23,294 nt of DNA from Eubacterium limosum (lineage in GTDB: Bacteria > Bacillota > Clostridia > Eubacteriales > Eubacteriaceae): the NCBI GenBank assembly GCA_959020865.1, contig CAUEUD010000024.1, positions 1-23,294 of the forward strand, read 5' to 3'. Below, piece after piece: positions 17,379 to 23,294 of this stretch (its first letter is position 1; each line of letters starts with the position of its first letter). The notes below the pieces were generated by a model. It had not been told where the DNA came from and ran no database searches. It saw only the letters and a list, made by a program, of their open reading frames with translations. Position numbers and translations under genes: made by a program.

Positions 17379-20300
17379 TTATTTAGTTGTTTTTCTGCGG
17401 TAAACCAAGAAGGCTGCAAGCCCGGCTGCTGCCAGCAGCGCGGCCGCTGCGGGAACAGCACCCAAGCTGTCGGCTGTGATGCCTGTGCTGACGCCTGTGC
17501 CTGTACCGCTGCCCCGGGCTGTGCCGCTGCCATTCTGGCTGCTGCCTCCGCCGGTGCCGTTACCGTTTGAACCGCTGTTTCCATTCGGGTTGTCGGCGCT
17601 GGCGTTCTTAAAGCCAACGACGCCAAAATCGGAAAAGCTGCCCGCTGTAAAGGTAAGGGTATGGCTTGCTGCGTCATACACCGCGTCGAGATACTCGATG
17701 CTGCCGTCTTCCTTTTCGTGGTAAACCTTGTAGCTATCATAGCCCCAAGCGGTTTCCGGCAATGCGATAGTGATTTTCACGCTTTCGCCCGTACCTAGCT
17801 GGTAGTCTCCCAGGTTAATGTCGAAAAGCGCCAGCAGCTCAGCATCCTGGTAATCTTTGCGGATGTTTTTCTGCGCTGCTTCGGTTTTCTGTTCATCCTG
17901 TTTTGTGATGTTCAGCTCTGCGTTGTCTGGAATTTCAGCGGTGACCTGATAGCCCTCCGCTTCGGCCTTTTCAACTTTGATCAGGCCCGCCAGGGCTTTG
18001 TTCAGGCCTTCCAGAGCCTTATCCACTTCCTGCTGGGCCGCGTCGCCGTTATCCAGAACTGTCCTGGCTTCTGCCAGAGCTATCTGCAGCGGCGCATAGG
18101 TGGCTTGGGTATAAATCCCGCTGTCCTTGGCCTCCGCCGCGTCACAGGCCTTGGTTAGGGCTGCTTTGTCGGCTGCCTTGACCAGCGCGTCCATGGCGGC
18201 CACCAGCTTTTCGGTCTGGGTGTTGACAGCTGTCTGGTCCGCGTTGTCGCGGTCCAGGGCTTTGGCCTCTGCCAAGACTGCCTGCAGGGCCGTCCAGGTG
18301 CTGGTGGTGTAGTCCTCAGCCTTCAGGGCTTCGGCCGATTTAACGGCTTCGTCCAGGGCCTTGGGATCACCCTTTTTCACCAGCTGTTCCATGGCGTCTG
18401 CCAGCTTCTGCACTGCGGCGTCCACATCGGCCTGCGGGGTGTTTTCCGGATCCTGCTCGATGGCTTTGGCTTCTGCCAGAGCCGCTGCCACATCGGCCGC
18501 TTCCCAGGAATCCTTCGTATAATCCGCTTCCTTTAAAGCTTCGGCCGCCTGGATGGCTTCATTCAGGCCTGCGAAGCTTGTTTTTTCAATCAGCCTACTC
18601 TGGGCCAGCTCTAAGCCTTCCCTGGCCGCGTCTACGGCTGCCTGGGTGGCATTGTTCTGATCCACTGCTCTGGCGTTTGCCAGCGCTTCGGCAAAGGACG
18701 TCCAGCTCGCGCTGGTGTAGTCCGCTTCCTTTAGCTTATCTGCCTCAGCGATGGCGCTGTTCAGCGCAGTGCTGTCGGCTTTTTTGACCAGAGCTGCCTG
18801 GGCGTCGGTCAATGCTTTTGCCGCACCAGCAACTGCCTGGGTGGTGGTGTTGGTTTCCTCAATGCCCTTTGCCGTATCCAAAGCTGTTTTAAAGTCCGTC
18901 CAGCTATTGGTGGTGTAGGCTTCCTCCTGAACTTCCAGAGCCGCGGCATTCTTTAACGCGGTCTGCAGAGCTTCCCAGTCTGTCTTTAACACCAGTTTGG
19001 CAGTAGCCGTTTCAAGGGCTTTGGTAGCTCCATCGATCGCTCCTTGATCATCAACCGGTGTGTTTTTCTGGTCGAACTGGTTGGCTGCATCCAGCGCTTT
19101 TTTCTGAGCTTCCCAGGTGGCGGGTGTGTAGTCCTCTTCATCTTGCATTCCGGCATCTATGATGGCCGCTCTCATGGCGGTAAAATCCGCGTTTTTGACC
19201 AGCCAGGTGTAGGCCTCCGCCAGATTATCCGCCGCATCGTCAAGCTTTCTTTGTTCTTCTTTTGGTGTGTCTTTAGGCCTTAATAGGTTATAAACCTTAT
19301 AAACAGGCTCGTATTTTTCCCAGCTGTCGCTTGTATAGACATAATCCCGGTTTGTACCACTGATCGCTTTATCCTTGACCGAATAATATTTTGTGGTATC
19401 TGCGTTTTCAGTCAAGTGTTTTATAGCTTCCTGCAAGCTGTCTGCCACTGTTTTTATTTTTTCAGCGTCAGATTTGTCTTTATCCAACGCCTTGGCAATG
19501 CTAAAGGCATTATCAAAGCTTGTCTGGCTGCTTGTTGTATAGACAATGTCTTGTGGTACTTCATTAGCCGCCTGCAGAGCTGCGACCAAATTTTCCACCG
19601 CTTCTGCCCATGGACCCTGAGCGATCAGGTTATTGGTTGCATTTTTTAAAAGAGAGGTCTGCGTTAAAACAAAATCCTTCAGTAGTAAATCTGCTGTGGA
19701 CAGATTACTGATTGCATCCTCCACGGTTTTTATCGCATTCTGTAGTGTTTGATAACTGCTGTCCGTGTAACGTTTATCGTCGTTTGTAATAGCTTTAGCT
19801 TCTTTTAAAACGTTCTCCAGCTCGCTGATATCCGGGGTACTCTCAGCACCGAAAGTTTTAAGTACCGGATATTTACCATCCGTTATTGTCCAAACATTTG
19901 TATCCCAACTTTCATCATAGGTAGTGGCTTTTTTCAGTTCCTCTGAGGTTTTCCCATTGTCATAATAACTAAGATCATCGTTCCAAGAATCAGCATTAGT
20001 TGCATCTTTATTAAAAAACGCCTGTGGAGATAATTTATTATATTTAGGCGCAGTGCACATACCATAGGCTAGAATGTTGCTGCTGCCTTCTCCAGAAATA
20101 TTTACTGAAGATAGGGATATGCAATGATCCATCGCAGCACTTCTGGCAACGCCATATATCGCAACTGCTGCTTCAGAATGATTAACAACAGCAATGTCCA
20201 CATCAACTAAACAATTTTTAATTGGCACCTTTGAATTAGCATTTGTTCCTGGCCCGGTATAGAACATTCCACCAACATTAACTTCTATAGTTCTATCCGA

Positions 20301-20954
20301 GGGTATTTCGATATTTATGTTACCCGTTACAACGCAATTACTAATCTCACAATACGCAAGATCCATCACTCCACCTATAAGTTTATTCGCAAATAAACCA
20401 TAATCATAGGCTGAATTTTCCGTCAATTTTTCTGAACCAGTATCAATATTTCCATCTACATGCAAATTTGTAATAGTTGTTTTGACCTTTTCTTTTGTGC
20501 CATCACTATTGTAGTTATATCCAGCTGCTAAACTTTGTCCAAACAATCCATAGGTGTTTCCGGTAAACCCAGTAATTGCATGACCACCACCGTCAAAGCT
20601 GACGTCCCATGAACTGCTAGGTGTCATTGTCTCTGTAAAATCAATGTCTGAAAGATCAATGTCTGCCATCAGCTTGGCGCTACGTGCTTTTCCTCCGGCC
20701 ACACCTTTGGATTGGTCATCTCGGATTTCGCCACTTGCCACATAGTTTCGCAGGGCAATAAAGTCTTCCGCTGTGCTTATAAGTATTGTTTCTTTATCTT
20801 TAGTCTCATCAAATGTATTGGATGCCGTTATCGCCTCTTGATTGTCATTACCCGCAGCAAGGGCCGAGTTTGAAAAAGCACCCGCTAAGCCGACCATTAC
20901 CACCAGCAAAAGAACCAAGCATCTTTGTAAATAGTGTTTAGTTTGCTGAATCAT
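17379..20954 (-). CDS. Large anchored GLUG beta-helix/FIVAR-repeat surface protein
   Basis: A 1191-residue exported protein. A signal peptide (about 1-33, ending SALAA) precedes a GLUG-like beta-helix (about 45-372; WDVSFDGGGHAITGF, YGLFG, VWTITDGKYPVL) of the same kind as in the dockerin protein. About nine FIVAR-type helical modules follow (about 375-1010), marked by YT--SW/Y at each start (RYTDSSY, VYTTSSQ, VYTSDSW, DYTPATW, AYTTNSW, DYTSASW, DYTKDSW, DYTTSTW, IYTQATY). A beta module (about 1015-1125, ending FSDFGVVGF), a Gly/Ser/Asn linker, a membrane helix and YRRKTTK close the chain. The repeats probably form a stalk carrying the beta-helix away from the cell. The start is supported by GGAGG 6 nt upstream. 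The 5' third is AT-rich and the repeats are GC-rich. No catalytic motif is seen, and the ligand is unknown. Confidence 0.85.
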   Translation of the reverse strand: MIQQTKHYLQRCLVLLLVVMVGLAGAFSNSALAAGNDNQEAITASNTFDETKDKETILISTAEDFIALRNYVASGEIRDDQSKGVAGGKARSAKLMADIDLSDIDFTETMTPSSSWDVSFDGGGHAITGFTGNTYGLFGQSLAAGYNYNSDGTKEKVKTTITNLHVDGNIDTGSEKLTENSAYDYGLFANKLIGGVMDLAYCEISNCVVTGNINIEIPSDRTIEVNVGGMFYTGPGTNANSKVPIKNCLVDVDIAVVNHSEAAVAIYGVARSAAMDHCISLSSVNISGEGSSNILAYGMCTAPKYNKLSPQAFFNKDATNADSWNDDLSYYDNGKTSEELKKATTYDESWDTNVWTITDGKYPVLKTFGAESTPDISELENVLKEAKAITNDDKRYTDSSYQTLQNAIKTVEDAISNLSTADLLLKDFVLTQTSLLKNATNNLIAQGPWAEAVENLVAALQAANEVPQDIVYTTSSQTSFDNAFSIAKALDKDKSDAEKIKTVADSLQEAIKHLTENADTTKYYSVKDKAISGTNRDYVYTSDSWEKYEPVYKVYNLLRPKDTPKEEQRKLDDAADNLAEAYTWLVKNADFTAMRAAIIDAGMQDEEDYTPATWEAQKKALDAANQFDQKNTPVDDQGAIDGATKALETATAKLVLKTDWEALQTALKNAAALEVQEEAYTTNSWTDFKTALDTAKGIEETNTTTQAVAGAAKALTDAQAALVKKADSTALNSAIAEADKLKEADYTSASWTSFAEALANARAVDQNNATQAAVDAAREGLELAQSRLIEKTSFAGLNEAIQAAEALKEADYTKDSWEAADVAAALAEAKAIEQDPENTPQADVDAAVQKLADAMEQLVKKGDPKALDEAVKSAEALKAEDYTTSTWTALQAVLAEAKALDRDNADQTAVNTQTEKLVAAMDALVKAADKAALTKACDAAEAKDSGIYTQATYAPLQIALAEARTVLDNGDAAQQEVDKALEGLNKALAGLIKVEKAEAEGYQVTAEIPDNAELNITKQDEQKTEAAQKNIRKDYQDAELLALFDINLGDYQLGTGESVKITIALPETAWGYDSYKVYHEKEDGSIEYLDAVYDAASHTLTFTAGSFSDFGVVGFKNASADNPNGNSGSNGNGTGGGSSQNGSGTARGSGTGTGVSTGITADSLGAVPAAAALLAAAGLAAFLVYRRKTTK

Positions 20955-20993
20955 CTCTTTCCTCCGTCCTACTGACTTTAAAAAAGCAAACAG

Positions 20994-21023
20994 GAAATAA
21001 GGAGAGGCGTCTCTCCTTATTTC
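20994..21023 (-). terminator. 13-bp hairpin with nearby T-run after the small DUF4430 gene
   Basis: The arms 20994-21006 and 21011-21023 pair perfectly over 13 bp (core AAGGAGAG/CTCTCCTT) around a 4-nt loop. On the minus strand a TTTTTT run follows about 8 nt later. It sits between the secreted DUF4430 gene and the large stalk gene, where partial termination would give more of the small secreted protein than of the downstream giants. Confidence 0.5.
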
Positions 21024-21041
21024 TTAGTCTATTTATCGTTC

Positions 21042-21821
21042 TTATTGTGCGTTTGCCGCGTCTCGGATTGACTGTGTCATATCCACACGACCACTTTCCT
21101 TGACAATCTGCAGGGTATCGTTCCAATTGTAAGAACCATCATCGTTAACCGATTTAGGAACCCAGCTGTCTGTTAAGCCAATGTCTGCCCCGCCGCTTAA
21201 AGAATATTCAAAACGGATAACCGCCTTATCACCGTAACCTTTGCTAGTATCAGAGACTAAATCGTCTACTGAGTAATAATAAGGTGAAACAGAAGGAGCA
21301 GATTCGTTGTTTACAGAGAACATCCAGCCACCAGTACCAGCATATTCAGCAGTGGATAAAGAATTCGCTGCACCATCATTGACATTATAATCAAACATAA
21401 CATCTGTTGCACCATGTCCCTTAGCTGTATATTCGGCCTGTGTAATTGAGGCAGGTTTGTTTAAACCCGTTTTATTAAAACCTGTTAAAAAGCTTCCAGA
21501 AGCACCCCAGCTTCCGGAAATAACATTATTTGCGCCACAAGCAGTTTTCAAAACATCCAGAACTGTCTGTGTTTGTGGAGCTTTACCAGTTACTGTCTGT
21601 ACGTCTGCTGCGGTAACTTTTGTCGGACCATAAAGAATATTTTGTCCAGCTATTCCTTTAATCTGATTTAATAGATTAGCGTCCACCTGCACATAATAAA
21701 CGTTTGTTGAAGCGTCTGCAGTCTGTGCCGGCGCTGCGAATGTCGGAGCTGCGAATCCTACCATCATTGCTGCTGAACCTAAAAGTGCTAAACCTCTTTT
21801 TGCTGATTTTGCGAATGCCAT
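21042..21821 (-). CDS. Small secreted DUF4430 (transcobalamin-like) protein
   Basis: A 259-residue exported protein, consisting of a signal peptide (about 1-29, cleavage near TFA-A) and a single DUF4430-like domain. Family landmarks are TVLDVLKTAC (87-96, matching VHDVLQRVC in the lipoprotein), GGWMFSVNN (164-172), GYGDKAVIRFEYSLSGGADIG (ADIG 212-215), and aromatic tyrosines at 181-183. There is no membrane helix, lipobox, dockerin or sorting signal, so the mature protein should be released or held non-covalently. The SD AAAGGAGA is strong and well spaced. A strong SD, first position among the surface genes and a hairpin just downstream suggest high expression. It could act as a soluble corrinoid carrier that hands over to the anchored receptors. 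That role is inference. Confidence 0.85.
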   Translation of the reverse strand: MAFAKSAKRGLALLGSAAMMVGFAAPTFAAPAQTADASTNVYYVQVDANLLNQIKGIAGQNILYGPTKVTAADVQTVTGKAPQTQTVLDVLKTACGANNVISGSWGASGSFLTGFNKTGLNKPASITQAEYTAKGHGATDVMFDYNVNDGAANSLSTAEYAGTGGWMFSVNNESAPSVSPYYYSVDDLVSDTSKGYGDKAVIRFEYSLSGGADIGLTDSWVPKSVNDDGSYNWNDTLQIVKESGRVDMTQSIRDAANAQ

Positions 21822-22134
21822 AATTAAAATCTCCTTTAAAATTTATTTTTTGTTTTTGAACCGGGCTTTCCTTAAAGGGATTGCCCAAGGGCCGTAAATG
21901 AGATATAATTATGAAGTCTATAGGAAATATCAGACTTCATGGGACCGTTTGGAAATTAGGCCTTCCATCGGTCCTTTTTCCTGCCCTTTTAACGGCGGGC
22001 AGGCGCCTCCTTCACACTTTTACCTTCTTCGATAAAGCTCACTCCTTTCCCATTTTCACAACATAATATTTAAAAAATATTGCTCTCTCTATTTTCTGCT
22101 GTGCTCCACTCTGGAACAAGCATTGTAATCCCTG
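21822..22134. other. Structured spacer between CpXC gene and secreted DUF4430 gene
   Basis: No credible gene is seen in these 313 bp. Three strong inverted repeats lie in tandem: ATGAAGTCT/AGACTTCAT (21911-21919, 21932-21940); GGACCG plus TGGAA with complements (21942-21974); and CCTGCCC/GGGCAGG (21980-22003). A weaker GGGC/GCCC dyad lies near 21863-21886. I could not find a convincing minus-strand promoter, which favours read-through from the riboswitch promoter into the DUF4430 gene. The leader matches no riboswitch class I know. Confidence 0.6.
21881..21980 (+). ncRNA. Candidate small antisense RNA (promoter, hairpin, terminator) on the plus strand
   Basis: TTGCCC (21881-21886) and TATAAT (21904-21909) are separated by exactly 17 bp on the plus strand. 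About 35 nt after the likely start (~21916), a GGACCG...CGGTCC stem with an inner TGGAA/TTCCA helix (21942-21974) is followed by TTTTT (21975-21979), a textbook intrinsic terminator for this strand. No ORF is served. The predicted ~65-nt RNA would be complementary to the mRNA leader of the secreted DUF4430 gene. Chance is possible because the same dyads also structure the minus-strand leader. Confidence 0.35.
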
Positions 22135-22776
22135 CTACGCCAGCGCTTCCGCCCAGGTTTTATCAATCGCGTACTCGCCTTCCTTTTCCTTAAAACAGGG
22201 GGCCAGCCTCGGCGAATTGGCCAGGGCTTTGTAGTCAGCAAAGGGGGTATCGATAAAAATCTGCTTCCCGGCGTTGTTGAGCGCCCCGAACACCACTTTT
22301 TTCTTCTGAAACTCAAAGCTTCCAAACAGCACCTTATCAATGGCGATGGGAGAGTTTTCAGCCTTCAGCTTTGCGGATACGTCCTCGTATATTTTATGAT
22401 CCAGATAGGTGATGATCTTATCATTCAGGTTGGACTCAAAAATATGAATTTTTTCCAGAAGGTCCATCACATCCTTCACAATGCGGATCCGGTAATTTGG
22501 AAACATCTCCAAAACCTCCCCCGCCATCGCCGCTGTATCAATGTCGCCCATATCCAGAATCACCATGTATTCTTTTTCCATGTCCTGATATTTTAACGAG
22601 TAGGGCTTTGAAAAAGTTTCACCGCACTCTGGACAGGTGTGCTTAAACAGCTCTGTTTTGATGAGCTTTGCCTTCAGCGCCTCATCCAGACTGGCGTTTA
22701 TGGTATCATATCCTTTAATCTCAAAGGCTTCGCGGCACTTTGGACACTCGATGGTAATGGTTTTTGTTTTGGCCAT
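22135..22776 (-). CDS. CpXC-domain zinc-ribbon protein under the B12 riboswitch
   Basis: A 213-residue soluble protein beginning with a CpXC-type domain: CPKC at 11-14 and CPEC at 48-51 form a probable four-cysteine zinc site. A ~140-residue mixed alpha/beta region with no recognised motif follows. No signal peptide or membrane segment is present. The start at 22776 (MAKTKT) is preferred over a longer frame because GAGGAGG lies about 8 nt upstream. The biochemical role of CpXC proteins is unknown. It is the first gene after a B12 riboswitch and its terminator (41 bp away), so its expression should fall when B12 is plentiful. It is separated by 313 bp from the uptake genes. Confidence 0.82.
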   Translation of the reverse strand: MAKTKTITIECPKCREAFEIKGYDTINASLDEALKAKLIKTELFKHTCPECGETFSKPYSLKYQDMEKEYMVILDMGDIDTAAMAGEVLEMFPNYRIRIVKDVMDLLEKIHIFESNLNDKIITYLDHKIYEDVSAKLKAENSPIAIDKVLFGSFEFQKKKVVFGALNNAGKQIFIDTPFADYKALANSPRLAPCFKEKEGEYAIDKTWAEALA

Positions 22777-22806
22777 GATACGGCCTCCTCTCTGTTCCTT
22801 CTCAAA

Positions 22807-22820
22807 ATTTTGTATACAAA
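22807..22820. promoter_or_regulatory. 14-bp palindrome after the riboswitch terminator
   Basis: TTTTGTATACAAAA is a perfect palindrome overlapping the terminator T-run, between the terminator and the SD of the CpXC gene. It could be an operator or may simply reflect AT-rich sequence. Confidence 0.2.
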
Positions 22821-22932
22821 AAGGGGCTCCTATCATAGAAATTCAACTCAAATAAAACCATACACCATCAAAACAATCGCTGTTTTGATCTGTACAATAA
22901 CTTTGATTATGAATATCTGTGATAGAAGCCCC
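22818..22932 (-). terminator. Branched intrinsic terminator (riboswitch expression platform)
   Basis: On the minus strand GGGGCTTCTATCA (22920-22932) pairs with TGATAGGAGCCCC (22823-22835) with a single mismatch and is followed by TTTTT (22818-22822). The 84-nt loop contains its own perfect 9-bp hairpin (ATCAAAACA/TGTTTTGAT, 22867-22875 and 22881-22889), giving a Y-shaped structure. It lies between the B12 riboswitch and the CpXC start codon, so it should be the OFF state formed on ligand binding. Confidence 0.75.
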
Positions 22933-22984
22933 AGAATAGCCGTAGAGCGTCTATATTTTCGATGAATAACCCTAGTGACGAGGA

Positions 22985-23112
22985 TTAGTTGCATCAAGAC
23001 TGTAACAAACAGGTTTCCGACTCGTCTTTACCAGTGGTTTCCGGCAAGCATCACGATAGCGGCTCTGTACTAGGATTCACACCTACTTCCCTCGGGCGTC
23101 TTGATAAACTCT
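22985..23112 (-). promoter_or_regulatory. Cobalamin (B12) riboswitch
   Basis: Read on the minus strand, the segment shows the conserved cobalamin-aptamer blocks in order: GGGAAGTAGGTGTGAATCC, then GTACAGAGCCGCTATCGTGA, then GCCGGAAACCACTGG, then the B12-box-like GAGTCGGAAACCTG. An 8-bp outer helix closes it (GTCTTGAT/ATCAAGAC, plus-strand 23098-23105 and 22993-23000). It senses a corrinoid cofactor. With the downstream terminator it should switch transcription off when B12 is abundant. The assignment is by consensus recognition, not by a covariance search. Confidence 0.88.
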
Positions 23113-23253
23113 CAAAAACACCCTAGCTGCAGATAACCAGAATGATTATCATGCGGCAATTCATTACAGTTATTATTAAATTTCACAAACGAGTCGTTCT
23201 TTAAAGAATAGCTACAATTGATACAATTTGTTGTCATCTCGTTTACAATGCTT

Positions 23254-23282
23254 ATTCTAGCATTATAATTTATTTTTTGCAA
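23254..23282 (-). promoter_or_regulatory. Sigma-A-like promoter for the riboswitch transcript
   Basis: On the minus strand TTGCAA (23277-23282) and TAGAAT (23254-23259) are separated by exactly 17 bp, predicting a start near 23247. A 7-bp dyad (AAACGAG/CTCGTTT) begins the leader, about 135 nt before the aptamer core. Confidence 0.65.
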
Positions 23283-23294
23283 CCTCTATTTTTG

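Noticed and set aside
21870..21940. Leader peptide ORF of 22 codons (MKSDISYRLHNY...) on the minus strand
   Set aside because: No SD precedes it and it overlaps the hairpins. No regulatory codon run is evident.
21822..22080. Second riboswitch (cobalamin, c-di-GMP or other) before the secreted DUF4430 gene
   Set aside because: Strong hairpins are present, but none of the conserved core sequences of classes I know could be matched.

Overview
The window looks like a chromosomal segment of a low-to-mid GC Firmicute of the class Clostridia, possibly an Eubacterium-like anaerobe. The grounds are strong GGAGG ribosome-binding sites, sortase-type or membrane-anchored surface proteins with FIVAR/GLUG/Ig-like modules, BspA-type leucine-rich repeats and an ECF-type vitamin transporter. 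Genus assignment is an inference from style, not from a marker gene. Every convincing gene lies on the minus strand, so the locus reads from right (23.29 kb) to left.

At the right edge is a sigma-A-like promoter (TTGCAA, 17 bp, TAGAAT), a cobalamin (B12) riboswitch (about 22985-23112) and a branched intrinsic terminator (22818-22932). These are followed by a small CpXC zinc-ribbon protein (22135-22776). After a hairpin-rich 313-bp spacer come the surface proteins. The first is a small secreted transcobalamin-like DUF4430 protein (21042-21821). Next is a GLUG/FIVAR membrane-anchored stalk protein (17379-20954). Then comes a secreted protein with an alpha/alpha-barrel resembling the alpha domain of intrinsic factor, ending in a type I dockerin (14133-17255). 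Only 17 bp later follows an anchored cohesin/FIVAR protein (11920-14115). The last of this block is a 1343-residue anchored protein fusing DUF4430, three Ig-like domains and a PQQ-type beta-propeller (7808-11839).

The import module follows: an ECF substrate-binding S component (6870-7811), a DUF4430 lipoprotein (5743-6837), a hairpin-rich spacer, the ECF transmembrane T component (4425-5399), a double ATPase (2707-4401) and a second S component (1859-2728). The left end holds a BspA-like LRR protein without a signal peptide (843-1739), a short ORF resembling the first residues of SecA (577-819), and an XRE-family regulator (17-355).

Reading the parts together, I infer a Gram-positive corrinoid (B12-type) acquisition machine. 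Transcobalamin/intrinsic-factor-like domains and a beta-propeller capture the ligand at the surface. A cohesin-dockerin pair tethers the otherwise soluble barrel protein to an anchored scaffold. FIVAR arms span the wall. The lipoprotein hands ligand to one of two S components that share a single T/ATPase engine. The B12 riboswitch at the head supports the ligand assignment. Whether that riboswitch controls the entire ~22 kb, or only the first gene, is not settled by sequence alone.
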